Shown: positions 9,113 to 19,737, counted from the first letter of the stretch. The stretch is DNA of 64,000 bases from Brevibacterium sp. JSBI002 (GCF_026013965.1 NZ_CP110341.1:3410001-3474000), one strand, 5' to 3'. A program made the numbers and translations. The notes: generated from the letters alone by a model not told the origin.

Positions 9113-11719
9113 ATGGACGCACAGATGACAACCAGATCCCGGGAGGCGCTGCAGGCTGCGGTCAACGACGTCGTCGCCCGGAAGAACAACCAGATCGAAC
9201 CGGCTCACCTCGTCGCGGCCCTGCTCGACCAGCCCGATTCGCTCGCTGCGACCCTGCTGACGAAGGTCGGCGCCGACCCGCAGGCCGTGCTGCGCTCCAT
9301 CGAATCCGTGATCAGCGGGTTCCCCACCGTCAGCGGTTCCACCGTCAGCCAGCCGGGACTCTCCCGCGCCGGCCTGGAGATGGTGAACCTCGCGCAGGAG
9401 GAGATGACGGCGCTCGGTGACCAGTTCGTCTCGACCGAGCACCTGCTGCTCGCCGCTGCGGCCGGCAAGGACGGCGCCGGTGAGGCCCTGCGCGCGAATG
9501 GGGCGAACCGGGACGCGCTGCTCGCGGCCCTGCCCGAACTGCGTGCCGGAAAGAAGGTAACCTCGGAGAACCCCGAGGAGACGATGCAGTCGCTGGAGAA
9601 ATTCGGCATCGACCTCACCGCCGTCGCCCGGGAAGGCAAGCTCGACCCGGTGATCGGCCGCGATAAGGAAGTGCGCCGCGTCGTGCAGGTGCTCTCGCGC
9701 AGGACGAAGAACAACCCCGTCCTCATCGGTGAGCCCGGCGTCGGCAAGACCTCCGTCGTCGAAGGCCTGGCCCAGCGGATCGTGGCCGGAGACGTGCCCG
9801 AATCGCTGCGCGACAAGACCCTCATCAGCCTCGACCTCTCCGCAATGGTCGCCGGTGCGAAGTACCGCGGCGAGTTCGAGGAGCGGTTCAAGGCCGTGCT
9901 CGAGGAGATCAAGAACGCCGACGGCCGGATCATCACCTTCATCGACGAGCTCCACACGATCGTCGGTGCCGGTGCCGGCGGAGACTCCTCGATGGACGCA
10001 GGCAATATGCTCAAGCCGATGCTCGCCCGCGGTGAGCTGCGGATGATCGGTGCCACCACGCTGGACGAGTACCGCGAGAACATCGAGAAGGATCCCGCCC
10101 TGGAGCGGCGGTTCCAGCAGGTCTTCGTCGGTGAGCCCAGTGTCGAGGACACGATCGCGATCCTGCGTGGGCTCAAGGAACGCTACGAGGCCCACCACAA
10201 GGTCTCGATCAACGACGGCGCCCTGGTCGCGGCCGCTACGATGTCGAACCGGTACATCACCGGCAGGCAGCTGCCGGACAAGGCCATCGACCTCGTCGAC
10301 GAGGCGGCTTCCCGCCTGCGGATGGAGATCGATTCGGCCCCTGTCGAGATCGATGAGCTCCGCCGCGCCGTGGACCGCCTGAAGATGGAGGACATGGCCC
10401 TGGCGAAGGAGACCGATTCCGCCTCGATCGAGAGGTTGAGTGCCCTGCGTGCCGACCTTGCCGACAAGGAGGAGGAGCTGCGCGGACTCGAAGCCACGTG
10501 GGAGTCCCAGCGTGCCGGCCTCAATCGGGTCGGTGAGCTGAAGACGAAGCTCGACGAGCTGCGTTCGGCCGCCGAGAAGGCTCAGCGCGACACGGACCTC
10601 GAAACCGCATCCCGCCTGCTCTACGGCGAGATCCCTGCCGTGCAGAAGGAGATCGCCGAGGCCGAAGCCGCCGAGGCCCAGGCCGAGGCGGGAGCGGAAT
10701 CCGATCAGATGGTCTCGGACAAGGTCTCGAGCAACGACATCGCCGAGGTGGTCTCCTCGTGGACGGGCATCCCGGCCGGACGCCTCGTCCAGGGCGAGGT
10801 CGAGAAGCTGCTGGGAGCCGAGGGCATCCTCGGTGAGCGTCTCATCGGGCAGAAGAACGCCGTCGCCGCGGTCTCCGACGCCATCCGCCGTTCGCGTGCC
10901 GGTGTCGCCGACCCGGACCGCCCGACCGGTTCGTTCCTGTTCCTCGGACCCACCGGCGTCGGCAAGACGGAGCTCGCGAAGTCTCTCGCGGACTTCCTCT
11001 TCGACGACGAGAAGGCCCTGATCAGGATCGATATGAGCGAATACGGTGAGAAGCACACCGTGTCCCGCCTCGTCGGTGCCCCTCCGGGCTACGTCGGATA
11101 CGACGAGGGCGGCCAACTCACCGAGGCGGTCCGCCGTCGCCCGTACTCCGTCGTCCTGCTCGACGAGGTGGAGAAGGCGCACCCCAGTGTCTTCGACATC
11201 CTGCTCCAGGTCCTCGACGACGGGCGGCTCACCGATGGTCAGGGACGCACGGTCGACTTCAGGAACACCATCCTGATCCTGACCTCGAACCTCGGCTCGC
11301 AGTTCCTCGTCGACGAGAGCCTGTCGACCGAGGAGCAGCGGTCCAAGGTGCTCGATGTCGTGCATTCGACATTCAAGCCCGAGTTCCTCAACCGCCTCGA
11401 CGACATCGTGCTCTTCGATGCGCTCAGCCAGGCAGAGCTCGCCTCGATCGTCGATCTGCAGATCGCGCACATGTCGAAGCGGCTGTCTGACCGTCGGGTC
11501 TCGCTCGAGGTCACTCAGGGTGCCGAGGACTGGTTGGCGCTCGAAGGCTACGACCCAGCGTTCGGTGCCCGTCCGCTGCGCAGGCTGGTCCAGCGCGAGA
11601 TCGGCGACAAACTGGCCCGCGCTCTGCTGGCCGGCGACATCGTCGACGGGGACACCGTGGTCGTCGACCTGCCCGATGATCCCGAGGCCACCGGCCTGGA
11701 GCTGCGCCCCAAGCGGTAA
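9113..11719 (+). CDS. clpB: ClpB disaggregase
   Basis: An 868-residue AAA+ chaperone that pulls proteins out of aggregates together with DnaK. Domains in order: Clp N domain (two repeats, 1-145), AAA1 with Walker A GEPGVGKT (about 206-213), a coiled-coil middle domain (about 400-520) that identifies ClpB rather than ClpA/C, AAA2 with Walker A GPTGVGKT (about 612-619), and the C-terminal D2-small domain. Length is typical. ATG 9113 has AAGGAG about 9 nt upstream. It is monocistronic: a HAIR operator lies in front and a 21-bp hairpin behind. Confidence 0.97.
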   Translation: MDAQMTTRSREALQAAVNDVVARKNNQIEPAHLVAALLDQPDSLAATLLTKVGADPQAVLRSIESVISGFPTVSGSTVSQPGLSRAGLEMVNLAQEEMTALGDQFVSTEHLLLAAAAGKDGAGEALRANGANRDALLAALPELRAGKKVTSENPEETMQSLEKFGIDLTAVAREGKLDPVIGRDKEVRRVVQVLSRRTKNNPVLIGEPGVGKTSVVEGLAQRIVAGDVPESLRDKTLISLDLSAMVAGAKYRGEFEERFKAVLEEIKNADGRIITFIDELHTIVGAGAGGDSSMDAGNMLKPMLARGELRMIGATTLDEYRENIEKDPALERRFQQVFVGEPSVEDTIAILRGLKERYEAHHKVSINDGALVAAATMSNRYITGRQLPDKAIDLVDEAASRLRMEIDSAPVEIDELRRAVDRLKMEDMALAKETDSASIERLSALRADLADKEEELRGLEATWESQRAGLNRVGELKTKLDELRSAAEKAQRDTDLETASRLLYGEIPAVQKEIAEAEAAEAQAEAGAESDQMVSDKVSSNDIAEVVSSWTGIPAGRLVQGEVEKLLGAEGILGERLIGQKNAVAAVSDAIRRSRAGVADPDRPTGSFLFLGPTGVGKTELAKSLADFLFDDEKALIRIDMSEYGEKHTVSRLVGAPPGYVGYDEGGQLTEAVRRRPYSVVLLDEVEKAHPSVFDILLQVLDDGRLTDGQGRTVDFRNTILILTSNLGSQFLVDESLSTEEQRSKVLDVVHSTFKPEFLNRLDDIVLFDALSQAELASIVDLQIAHMSKRLSDRRVSLEVTQGAEDWLALEGYDPAFGARPLRRLVQREIGDKLARALLAGDIVDGDTVVVDLPDDPEATGLELRPKR

Positions 11720-11737
11720 GGCTCCCGGCACAGCACA

Positions 11738-11807
11738 GAAATGGGACACCCTGCTCTGGATCGCTCACTTTCTTCGGTGAGCATTTCAGAGCAGGGTGTC
11801 CCATTTC
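11738..11807. terminator. Long hairpin between clpB and the HTTM gene
   Basis: A perfect 21-bp inverted repeat (11738-11758 with 11787-11807). Its 28-nt loop holds a second stem, GCTCAC with GTGAGC. It lies between convergent genes and would stop transcription from both sides. Confidence 0.8.
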
Positions 11808-11842
11808 AGCTTCTGCTGGATGCTGAGCGCTGTGCGTGACGG

Positions 11843-13132
11843 TTACTTGCCGCGGGAGCCTGTGGAAGTCCGCGTACGAGTCTTCGAAGATCCGGCCTTC
11901 GCGCCGCCGCGACCAGCCGTACCGCCACGGCCACCAGCGGAACCGCCCGAAGCCCCACCGACCGACCGCGGCGCCGACGACGTCCACCAATGCCGCAGGT
12001 AGGCGCTGACCTTCGCGAATGAGCGGTCGCGGATGAAGATCGCATCGACGGCGATCATCGTCAGCGAGAACCACGGCAGACCCATAAGCAGGGCGATGCC
12101 CAAGTGGAAGGACAGGATGCCCAGCAGCGCGATGATGCGGGTGTAACGGTTGAAGAGCATGAACGGGAAGGCGCACTGGAAGAGGATCGATCCCCACGAG
12201 ATCGCCACGACCATCGGCCCCCACGCCGTCATCAGGTCCGACAGCACCGGCCACGTGCCGAACTGCTGAGTGTGCAGCGGGTTGTACACGGCGTATCCGT
12301 GCTGCCACGCTTGGCCACCGGCCTTATACAGTCCGCCGGACATGTAGATCGCGCACACCTGGAACGCGAGCACGACGATGGCAAGGTTGTTGGCCATGAT
12401 GAGCGCCCAGCGCCACTGCCCGCCGTCATTGTCCGGGAACTCCGGATTCCGTGCCCGCCGCCTGGCATCGAGTGACCACCGGCGGGTCGTGTCGGCGAAG
12501 AGCATCGCGATCATGAACATCCGGTAGGCGTTGTCGCCCTGATCCCCGGCCCCGTCGTTGAGCTCGATGAAGCTCACCCACAGCACCAGGTAGATCGGCA
12601 GGATGATCCGCGTCCGCCAACCGAGGATGATGACGATCGCCAGCAGCGCGAGTCCGATCATCATCGCCGTGAACAGCGGCGGAGTCGTCACCGCCCGGTG
12701 GAAGAGGGAGAAGAGCCAGATGTTCGGGAAGTCGCTCTTGGGTTCGGCGATCTCCCCGTTCCAGGCCGATCCCACACCGAAGGTGTAATGCCGCGCGCTG
12801 AAGTTCGTGAGGATGAGGCCGAGTCCGGTGAATCCGATGAGGATCCGCGTCACCGCCAGCCCGTACGTTGCGTGGTACCGGCCGGTGAGCATCTCCTCGA
12901 GCCAGTTCCACCCCTGCGCTAGCTTCGTCCGCACCAAGCTCGTCACCGGGACCAGCCCGAATTCGGGCGCCGAGTCACTCACCGAGGCGGCCCCATCGTT
13001 TCCGCGGCCCGCGAAGTCCGACCCGTGGTCCTTCTCCCGCTTCTCCGCCGAGGCGGCCGTGCCGGTCCGCTGGTCCGTGACCTCGCCGTCGGGATCGTCC
13101 CGGTCCTTGCGGTTCGTGTCGTCACTGTTCAC
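11843..13132 (-). CDS. HTTM-domain membrane protein
   Basis: A 429-residue polytopic protein. The first 75 or so residues are charged and disordered. Then come about seven or eight membrane segments of the HTTM (horizontally transferred transmembrane, vitamin-K gamma-carboxylase-like) type. The C-terminal 45 residues are basic, Gly/Ser/Arg-rich and cytosolic-looking. No bacterial reaction is established for this family. GTG 13132 overlaps the end of the upstream DUF5819 gene by 11 nt. HTTM and DUF5819 genes commonly sit together in actinobacteria, so the two proteins probably form one membrane unit. Confidence 0.78.
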   Translation of the reverse strand: MNSDDTNRKDRDDPDGEVTDQRTGTAASAEKREKDHGSDFAGRGNDGAASVSDSAPEFGLVPVTSLVRTKLAQGWNWLEEMLTGRYHATYGLAVTRILIGFTGLGLILTNFSARHYTFGVGSAWNGEIAEPKSDFPNIWLFSLFHRAVTTPPLFTAMMIGLALLAIVIILGWRTRIILPIYLVLWVSFIELNDGAGDQGDNAYRMFMIAMLFADTTRRWSLDARRRARNPEFPDNDGGQWRWALIMANNLAIVVLAFQVCAIYMSGGLYKAGGQAWQHGYAVYNPLHTQQFGTWPVLSDLMTAWGPMVVAISWGSILFQCAFPFMLFNRYTRIIALLGILSFHLGIALLMGLPWFSLTMIAVDAIFIRDRSFAKVSAYLRHWWTSSAPRSVGGASGGSAGGRGGTAGRGGAKAGSSKTRTRTSTGSRGK

Positions 13133-13910
13133 CGACGCACCTCACTTCGTCCGAGGCACAGAAGTACTTCGTGAACTCCTCTTGGGACTGATCGTCTTCG
13201 ACGACGAGTGCGCGCCATCCCACGGGGACGGGCTGGATGTTCGGACGCTTCGCGTCTTTGTCATTGCGTTCGGCGAACGGCACGACGTTCTGACGGGCGG
13301 CCTGGTATTGGACGCGCTGGACGTCGTCGCCCCAGATGGCCTTCGCCACCTGCGTCGCATATGCCGTGGCCAGATGCTCGCTCTCCAGGTAGGCGGGAAT
13401 CGCGTTCTCCGGGTCGTCGTAGTCCTTCAGCTTCGTCTCCAGCCGGTCGACGGAATCGTCGCCCTTGAAGTAGTCGAGTTTGACGATCGCCTTCTGATCG
13501 TCGGGCAGCTCTTCCCACGAGCCCTTGATGTCCGAGGCCACTCCGACGCCCAGCCCCGCCGACCGCGGCGGGAACAGCTTGTATGTCGAATGGTCGAGCT
13601 CGACATCGGTGGCCCGCACCCACTGAGTGATCTCTTCGCCGCTGTCGGTCTTGATCACCGCGCGCACATCGAAGTAGTAGTCGCCGTTGATCGGCTCGGG
13701 GGCGAACACGCTCCACGACTGTCCCCACAGCGGGATCATGTATTTGGAGAGCAGGTCACCGGGAATCACCTCCCTCGCCGTCGAGGCAGGGGCGATCCAC
13801 AGGAAGCTGGCGAAGATATGGAACCCTGTGATCGCCATCGCGATGACCATCAGGGTCCGTTTCACCGCCGATCGTCGCCGAGGCTTGACCCCGGTCGGCT
13901 CATTGTCCAT
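13122..13910 (-). CDS. DUF5819 family membrane-anchored protein
   Basis: 262 residues: a basic N-terminus (KPRRRSAVKR), one membrane segment at about 20-42, then an exported domain. The motif WSVFAPEP at about residues 66-73 is the signature I associate with DUF5819. Later residues are acidic with no recognised catalytic motif. The two cysteines near the C-terminus could form a disulfide outside the cell. It is first of a two-gene unit with the HTTM protein. Confidence 0.75.
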   Translation of the reverse strand: MDNEPTGVKPRRRSAVKRTLMVIAMAITGFHIFASFLWIAPASTAREVIPGDLLSKYMIPLWGQSWSVFAPEPINGDYYFDVRAVIKTDSGEEITQWVRATDVELDHSTYKLFPPRSAGLGVGVASDIKGSWEELPDDQKAIVKLDYFKGDDSVDRLETKLKDYDDPENAIPAYLESEHLATAYATQVAKAIWGDDVQRVQYQAARQNVVPFAERNDKDAKRPNIQPVPVGWRALVVEDDQSQEEFTKYFCASDEVRCVGEQ

Positions 13911-14038
13911 CTCGGTTCCGAATCTCTCTCAGCGAACACATCTGGCGGCACCGGGATTCTCGGGTCGCCCCAAGAAGTCCACGGTGAAAGCACACAGTGA
14001 CTAGAGTACTTCAGCTGTAAAGGCGTATTGCCGCGCGC

Positions 14039-15214
14039 TCAGCTCTGTGAACGCAGCCACGCCTTGACCGCTTCGGTGGAGTCGCCGAGCGTCGGTGGAG
14101 CCAGTTCGTAGCTGGGCGGGGTCTCGGACAACCGGATCGGGTTGGCCACGGTGGGGATGACGCGATCGCCCTGACCCGCCTCGGCGACGGGCTCGAGTCC
14201 CAGCGACGATGCCAGGTCCACACCTTGGGCGATCGAGTTGATCGGCGCACAGGGCAGCCCCGCCTCGGTGAGGATGTCGAACCATTCCTGGTTCGTCTTC
14301 TCACTCAGCGCCGCGATGAGCTCGGGTTCGAGGTCATCGCGGTTGACGTTGCGGTCGGCGAAGTTCGCGAACCGAACGTCTTCCGCCCATTCCGGGTGGC
14401 CGAGCACCTCGGCGAGGCGGGCGAACTGCTTATCGTTGCCGCACGCGATGATGATCTGGCCCTCCGCCGTGGGCATCGGCTGGTACGGGTAGAGGCTCGG
14501 GTGCTTGTTGCCCATCGCCTGCGGCACGACGCCGCCGGCCACATAGGCCGAGGTCTGGTTCGCCAGCCCGGACAGCGCCGAGGACAGCAGATTCGTCTCG
14601 ACGAGCTGACCGACCCCGGTGTCCTTGCGATGGTTGAGCGCACCGAGGATGCCGACCGCCGTATGCAGTCCCGTGATCACGTCGACGACGGCGACACCGG
14701 CCTTGACCGGGCCCGACTCCTCGGAGCCGGTGACCGACATGAATCCGGACAGACCCTGGATGAGCAGATCGTAGCCCGGCTGCGGGTTGTCGCGGCCGAA
14801 ACCCGTCACCGAGGCGTAGACGATGCCAGGATTGACCGCGCTGACCGTCTCGTAGTCGAGGCCGTACTTCGCCAGTCCCCCGGCCTTGAAGTTCTCCACG
14901 AGCACATCCGCACGAGCGGCGAGCTGCTGAGCGAAGGAGAGGTCCTCGGAGTCCTTGAAATCGAGGACGACGGAGTGCTTGTTCCGGTTCGCCGTGAGGA
15001 AATACGTCGCATCTTCCCCTCGCCGAGGCGGCGCCCAGTGACGTGTATCGTCCCCGGTCTTCCCCTCCACTTTGATGACCGTGGCGCCCAGATCCGCAAG
15101 CATCATCGTCGCGTAGGGGCCGGCGAGGACTCGGGAGAAATCGGCGACGATGGTTCCGGCCAGCGGCCCCGTCCCTCGCCGGCCGAACATCTCCTGCAGA
15201 TCCTGGTCTTCCAC
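14039..15214 (-). CDS. CaiB/BaiF-type CoA-transferase (family III)
   Basis: 391 residues with the family III fold: N-terminal DFSRVLAGPYATMMLADLGA, VLVENFKAGG, and YDLLIQGLSG bearing the aspartate that forms the acyl anhydride in formyl-/carnitine-CoA transferases. It moves CoA between a donor acyl-CoA and a carboxylic acid; donor and acceptor are not evident. GTG 15214 is preceded by GGAGGCAGGAA. It stands alone, between the DUF5819 gene and a divergent agmatine deiminase. Confidence 0.88.
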   Translation of the reverse strand: MEDQDLQEMFGRRGTGPLAGTIVADFSRVLAGPYATMMLADLGATVIKVEGKTGDDTRHWAPPRRGEDATYFLTANRNKHSVVLDFKDSEDLSFAQQLAARADVLVENFKAGGLAKYGLDYETVSAVNPGIVYASVTGFGRDNPQPGYDLLIQGLSGFMSVTGSEESGPVKAGVAVVDVITGLHTAVGILGALNHRKDTGVGQLVETNLLSSALSGLANQTSAYVAGGVVPQAMGNKHPSLYPYQPMPTAEGQIIIACGNDKQFARLAEVLGHPEWAEDVRFANFADRNVNRDDLEPELIAALSEKTNQEWFDILTEAGLPCAPINSIAQGVDLASSLGLEPVAEAGQGDRVIPTVANPIRLSETPPSYELAPPTLGDSTEAVKAWLRSQS

Positions 15215-15414
15215 TTCCTGCCTCCTTCGGCACGTTCTACTTGCCTGTTCTTCGCCTGACTATACGGAATCGACATGGCCGCCCTGGCCTGTGGGGTGAG
15301 CGTCCGCGGAAACGAGCCGAGAGCCGGGCGGGCGGCAACGAAATCCGTCGACCGCCTCGGCGAGTTTCTGGCTACACTCGGGCACAGTGCCGGGCCACCA
15401 GGAAGGGATGAACG

Positions 15415-16449
15415 ATGACGTTGCACATGCCGGCGGAGACCGCCGCCCAGGACCGAGTCTGGATGGCGTTCCCATCCTCCGGCTACACGCTCGGCGATAC
15501 GGAGGTCGAAGCCGAAGCCGCCCGCGCCACCTGGGCCGCCGTTGCCCGCGCCACCAGCGAGTTCACACCGGTCACGGTCGTCGTGACCAGCGCACAGACC
15601 GACCATGCCAAGCGCCACCTCGGCGAGGGGATCGCTCATCCGATCACAATCGTCAACGCCGAACTCGACGATGCGTGGATGCGCGATATCGGGCCGAGCT
15701 TCGTCATCGACGAAGCCGGGGCACTGCGCGCAGTCGATTGGGTATTCAACGGCTGGGGCGCGCAGGAGTGGGCAACGTGGGATCACGATCAGCACATCGG
15801 GGAGTTCGTGGCGGGCCTGGCCAGGGCTTCTGTGGTGTCGTCGGATCTGCGCAACGAAGGCGGCGGATTCCACGTCGACGGGCAGGGCACGGTGCTGGCC
15901 ACGCGGAGCGTCCAGCTTGATCCGGGCCGGAACCCGAACCTGACCGAGGCCGATGTGGAGGCTGAATTCGCGCGCACGATCGGAGCGAAGAAGGTCATCT
16001 GGCTCGACCGGGGTCTGCACCGGGACAATCAGACCTTCGGCACGCGTGGGCACGTCGATATCGTGGCCACGATGCCCAGCCCCGGCGTCGTCCTCGTCCA
16101 CGATCAGCGCAATCCCGAACATCCGGACTACGAATTCAGTCGCGCGCTCAAGGAGCAGTTCGCGGCCGAGACCACCGCCGACGGCACGGCCTTCGAAGTG
16201 GTGCCGATCCCGGCTCCCGAGGTGCTGCGCGACGAGGAAGGGTGGGTCGACTATTCGTATGTCAATCACCTCGTCACCAACGGCGGGGTCATCGCCTGCA
16301 CCTTCGACGATCCGATGGACGCCGAGGCGGCAGCCGTGCTCGAGCGCGTCTACCCGGGGCGGAAGGTCGTCGGAGTCGATGCGCGTGAACTCTTCGCCCG
16401 CGGTGGCGGAATCCACTGCATCACCCAGCAGCAGCCGAGTCTCGACTGA
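15415..16449 (+). CDS. Agmatine deiminase family protein
   Basis: 344 residues of the peptidyl-arginine-deiminase fold. It has WMRDIGP, NEGGGFHVDGQG, GHVD with the catalytic His-Asp, and GGGIHCITQQ with the nucleophilic Cys at about residue 335. It would hydrolyse agmatine to N-carbamoylputrescine and ammonia in the cytosol, toward putrescine. ATG 15415 has AGGAAGGG upstream. A TACACT at about 15373 could be the -10. No N-carbamoylputrescine amidase gene is adjacent, so the pathway is not confirmed by context. Confidence 0.88.
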   Translation: MTLHMPAETAAQDRVWMAFPSSGYTLGDTEVEAEAARATWAAVARATSEFTPVTVVVTSAQTDHAKRHLGEGIAHPITIVNAELDDAWMRDIGPSFVIDEAGALRAVDWVFNGWGAQEWATWDHDQHIGEFVAGLARASVVSSDLRNEGGGFHVDGQGTVLATRSVQLDPGRNPNLTEADVEAEFARTIGAKKVIWLDRGLHRDNQTFGTRGHVDIVATMPSPGVVLVHDQRNPEHPDYEFSRALKEQFAAETTADGTAFEVVPIPAPEVLRDEEGWVDYSYVNHLVTNGGVIACTFDDPMDAEAAAVLERVYPGRKVVGVDARELFARGGGIHCITQQQPSLD

Positions 16450-16634
16450 GCCGAGCCGCTGCCGTCGAGAATCTGCGATGACGGCGCGGGTGAATCCATA
16501 CCCGTAAGAGCCCGACTCGGTATAAGCTGGATCTTGAGGGCACAGTGCCCGTGCGCTGCCACATCGCTGCTCGGACCTGTGCCGCACAGCAGAGCCGAAT
16601 ACGGTGACGTCGAGTTGCGAAGAGGAGCAAGACC

Positions 16635-17075
16635 ATGAAGAAGAGATTGATTCTCCTGGCCGGTCTCGGAGTCGGATTCATTCTGGGATCACGCACCGGG
16701 CGTCAGAGCTACGAACGGCTGAAGGCCCAGGCTCAGGATCTGTGGACCGACCCGCGCGTCCAGGACACCGTCGAGAAGGCCAACCAGTCCATCCGTGAGA
16801 AGTCCCCGGCTGTGGCCGATGCCGTGCAGACCGCGGCCGACAAGGTCAATGCCGCCGCTGCCACGAACACTCCCGTCTCCGAATTCGACGGTGACGAGGA
16901 TTCGGCTGGTGCGCAGGCAGACACGGCGGCGAAGAGCACCACGGCCGCGCAGGAAACAGCGAAGTCGAACACCACGGCGAAGCACAAGTCCTCGCCGAAG
17001 GCCCAGGACTCGATCACCGATCCCGAGCGTCACCTCGAGGACGAAGGTCCGGCCGGAGTCTCCGACGACCACTGA
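16635..17075 (+). CDS. YtxH-like small membrane-anchored protein
   Basis: 146 residues. A single N-terminal hydrophobic segment (LILLAGLGVGFILGS, residues 5-19) followed by RTGRQSYERLK is typical of YtxH-domain proteins. The rest is helical, then low-complexity Ala/Thr/Lys and acidic, probably disordered. The role is unknown; members are often linked to envelope stress. An AGAGGAGCAAG site precedes ATG 16635, and TATAAG near 16519 could be the -10. A strong terminator follows. Confidence 0.65.
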   Translation: MKKRLILLAGLGVGFILGSRTGRQSYERLKAQAQDLWTDPRVQDTVEKANQSIREKSPAVADAVQTAADKVNAAAATNTPVSEFDGDEDSAGAQADTAAKSTTAAQETAKSNTTAKHKSSPKAQDSITDPERHLEDEGPAGVSDDH

Positions 17076-17150
17076 GAGTCGGCGGACTGGCTGAGTCGCC
17101 GCGCACTTCGGTCAGCGCGACCCCGACCTAGTTCGCTACGGCCCAGAAAT

Positions 17151-17192
17151 AGGCGTTTAGCCCAGTTTTGAAACTGGGCTAAACGCCTTTTT
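17151..17192 (+). terminator. Rho-independent terminator
   Basis: A perfect 18-bp stem (17151-17168 with 17171-17188) with a minimal loop, followed by TTTTT. It is the most classical intrinsic terminator in the window. It ends the YtxH-like gene and faces the end of the cardiolipin synthase gene. Confidence 0.93.
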
Positions 17193-17267
17193 CTATGCTG
17201 TTTGCGGATCCCACTGCATTGGATGACCGCGGCTTCCACCGCGGCGGCAGGCTGCGTCCCCGCGCGA

Positions 17268-18779
17268 CTACAGCAGCGAACTCGTCAGCCGGGCGACGTT
17301 CTCCAGATACTTCTTCAGCAGCGACCGCGACCGCCATTCCTCGGCATTGAGCTCAACGGAGTTCGGTGCATAGCGTTCGGCTTCGAGGTCGTACATGCGC
17401 TGAGTGAATTCCTTGTTGACGATGAAGAGGGTGACCTCGAGGTTCATCGCGAAGGACCGTTCATCCATATTCGACGAACCGATGATCGAGACCTCGTCGT
17501 CGATGATGAGGAACTTCGAATGCAGCACGGTCGGGGCGTGATACATGAAGATCCGCACCCCGGCGCGCACCAGCTCGTCATAATAGGACTGCTGCGCCTT
17601 GTGTGTCAGCCAATGGTCGCTCGTCTCACCGACGTAGAGGCGCACATCGACTCCCGATCTGGCCTCAGTCGTCAGCGCGTGCAGCAGGGACTCGTCGGGC
17701 ACGAAATACGGCGAGCAGACGACGACGCGACGATTCGCGTTGTAGATGAGGTGGTTGAACAGGCGCAGATTGTTCTCGTCCTCGAAGCCGGGGCCCGACG
17801 GCACGATCTGCGCCTGGATGCCGCCGAATTCGGGAGCTTCGAGCTCGAAGCTGTCGGGTTCGTCGAGGATCTCGTCGGTCTCCGAATACCAGTCGGTGAT
17901 GAACACGGCATCGAGCTCTTCGACGACCGGCCCACGACATTCCACCGACAGGTCCTTCCACTGGAAGCCCTTCCGGCGGTTTCGAGCCTTGTTGTAGGTG
18001 CGGTCGATGATGTTCTGCGAACCGGTGAACGCGACCTCCCCGTCGACGACGAGGATCTTGCGGTGATTGCGCAGGTCGGGCCGCTGGTACTCGCCCTTCC
18101 AAGGGCGGATCGGCAGGGCACGGCGCCAGCTGATGCCCGAACCGTCGAGCTTCTTCACCAGCTCCGAATAGCCCGGGTAGCCCAGCGATCCAACATGGTC
18201 GATGAGGACCCGTACACTCACACCGCGCCGGTGCGCGGCCAGCAGCGATTCGAGCAGCCGCCTCGTCGTGTCGTCGATGGCGACGATGTAGAACTCGAAG
18301 TGGACGAACCGCTGTGCTCGGGCGACGGCATCGGCCATCGCCTCCATGCAGGCGTGGTTGTCGACGTGGAGGTCGAAGGAGTTGCCGTGGGTCATCGGCA
18401 GGGCACCGAGGTCGAAGTTGAGCTGCGCTGCGGTACTCAGCGGTTCGGACATATGGTCCTGGCGTCCGACGATCGCCTGGTGGCGGATCTGATCGCGGAA
18501 GAGGTCATTCATCTTCGCCTGCTTGTCCCGCCGCCGCTTCGGCAGCTTCGACGACCCCAGCAGCAGGAACGCCGCAATGCCCACATACGGGATGAGGAAG
18601 ATCGCAAGCAGCCAGCCGAGCGCGACCGACGGCCTGCGATTGTGCGGAATCCACCCGAGCGCGATGATGCGGATGATCATGTCGACCAACAGCAGGATGA
18701 TGATCAGCCAGTTCGGCCAAGCCTGGTTGATGTTGAGGAACGGATAGATCCCGAAACTGCTCATATAGTGCTCGTTCAC
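17268..18779 (-). CDS. cls: Cardiolipin synthase (phospholipase D type)
   Basis: 503 residues. Two membrane helices lie in the first 75 residues, then two phospholipase D domains with HxKxxxxD motifs: HRKILVVDGEVAFTGSQN near residue 239 and HSKFLIIDDEVSIIGSSN near 419. It joins phosphatidylglycerol units into cardiolipin at the membrane. Actinobacteria more often use a CDP-alcohol phosphatidyltransferase type, so this may be a second enzyme or another PLD transphosphatidylase. The start is GTG 18779; ATG 18764 is equally possible, and neither has a clear ribosome site. Confidence 0.88.
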   Translation of the reverse strand: MNEHYMSSFGIYPFLNINQAWPNWLIIILLLVDMIIRIIALGWIPHNRRPSVALGWLLAIFLIPYVGIAAFLLLGSSKLPKRRRDKQAKMNDLFRDQIRHQAIVGRQDHMSEPLSTAAQLNFDLGALPMTHGNSFDLHVDNHACMEAMADAVARAQRFVHFEFYIVAIDDTTRRLLESLLAAHRRGVSVRVLIDHVGSLGYPGYSELVKKLDGSGISWRRALPIRPWKGEYQRPDLRNHRKILVVDGEVAFTGSQNIIDRTYNKARNRRKGFQWKDLSVECRGPVVEELDAVFITDWYSETDEILDEPDSFELEAPEFGGIQAQIVPSGPGFEDENNLRLFNHLIYNANRRVVVCSPYFVPDESLLHALTTEARSGVDVRLYVGETSDHWLTHKAQQSYYDELVRAGVRIFMYHAPTVLHSKFLIIDDEVSIIGSSNMDERSFAMNLEVTLFIVNKEFTQRMYDLEAERYAPNSVELNAEEWRSRSLLKKYLENVARLTSSLL

Positions 18780-18928
18780 CCCGCCCTGTTCGTCACCGGT
18801 TGGGTTATCGGCCTCAGATGGAGGATGTCAGATTGTCACCCATCGTATCCTGCCCGCCCCGCGCGCACTCGCCCCACCCCACCGTCGGCCGTCCGTCCGA
18901 CCCCGGGCATACTGGGAGAGGACTTCAA

Positions 18929-19654
18929 TTGCTGAGAGCGAAGGTGCTGAACGTGATTCGAGACATCAACCCCGAGGGTTCCGACCGTTCGGATACCGCC
19001 GACAGCGCGAGCCGCGGTCCCGATATCGCCGACGCCGAGGCGGTCCCGATCAGGCCCGCTGTCAGCGTGCTTATGCTCCGCGACGGGGACCAGGGGATCG
19101 AGGTGTTCGTCCAGCACCGGGTATCGACGATGGATTTCGCCGCCGGCGTCGTCGTCTTCCCCGGCGGTCGCGTCGACCCCGTCGATGCGACGACCGCACC
19201 GACCATCACCGTCCCCGACCCGCAGGTGCACACCTCCGCATGGTCCGATTCGACCATCGCCGAGGATGCCGAGGGTTGGCGCGTCCTGCTCGCCACTGCT
19301 GTGCGCGAAGTCGAGGAGGAGACGGGCGCGGTCCTCGACCCGGCCGGACTCAAGCCGTGGGCGAACTGGGTGACGCCGTTGGGTCGGCCCAAACGCTTCG
19401 ATACGTACTTCTATACGATCGCGGCTCCCGAACTCGCCGCCGCCCAGCACCAGACGACGGAGGCGCACACGAGCGAGTGGCGCTCGGTGACCGGGATCCT
19501 CGCAGAGGAGGGAGCCGGACGGCTGAAGCTCATGCGTCCGACGTTCGTACTGCTGCGTGAGCTCTCCGAATTCTCCACCGTCGCCGAGGCGATCACCGCA
19601 GACCGGATCATCGACCCCGTCCGCCCGGAGTTCCCCTCCAACCGCGGTTCTTAG
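18929..19654 (+). CDS. Nudix hydrolase, NUDT19/NUDT7-like
   Basis: About 241 residues. The Nudix signature is split: FPGGRVDPVD comes first and AVREVEEETG (the metal-binding REUxEExG) only about 45 residues later. This spacing is typical of the NUDT7/NUDT19 group that cleaves CoA and its esters, so CoA diphosphatase activity is a fair guess. TTG 18929 is proposed because GGAGAGG lies 8 nt before it; GTG 18944 in the same frame is the alternative. It is convergent with a crotonase gene. Confidence 0.8.
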   Translation: MLRAKVLNVIRDINPEGSDRSDTADSASRGPDIADAEAVPIRPAVSVLMLRDGDQGIEVFVQHRVSTMDFAAGVVVFPGGRVDPVDATTAPTITVPDPQVHTSAWSDSTIAEDAEGWRVLLATAVREVEEETGAVLDPAGLKPWANWVTPLGRPKRFDTYFYTIAAPELAAAQHQTTEAHTSEWRSVTGILAEEGAGRLKLMRPTFVLLRELSEFSTVAEAITADRIIDPVRPEFPSNRGS

Positions 19655-19737
19655 GTCTCCTCATTCGACTGCGTCCTACTTCCCGCGCCTGAGTCCAGGA
19701 TCCCGCTGTTCGCAGCAGGACCCCGGCGATCTCGACC

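Noticed and set aside
8576..11749. Very long open frame on the minus strand opposite clpB
   Set aside because: It is the mirror of clpB in GC-rich DNA. The protein is low in hydrophobic order, has no family motif, and clpB on the plus strand is beyond doubt.
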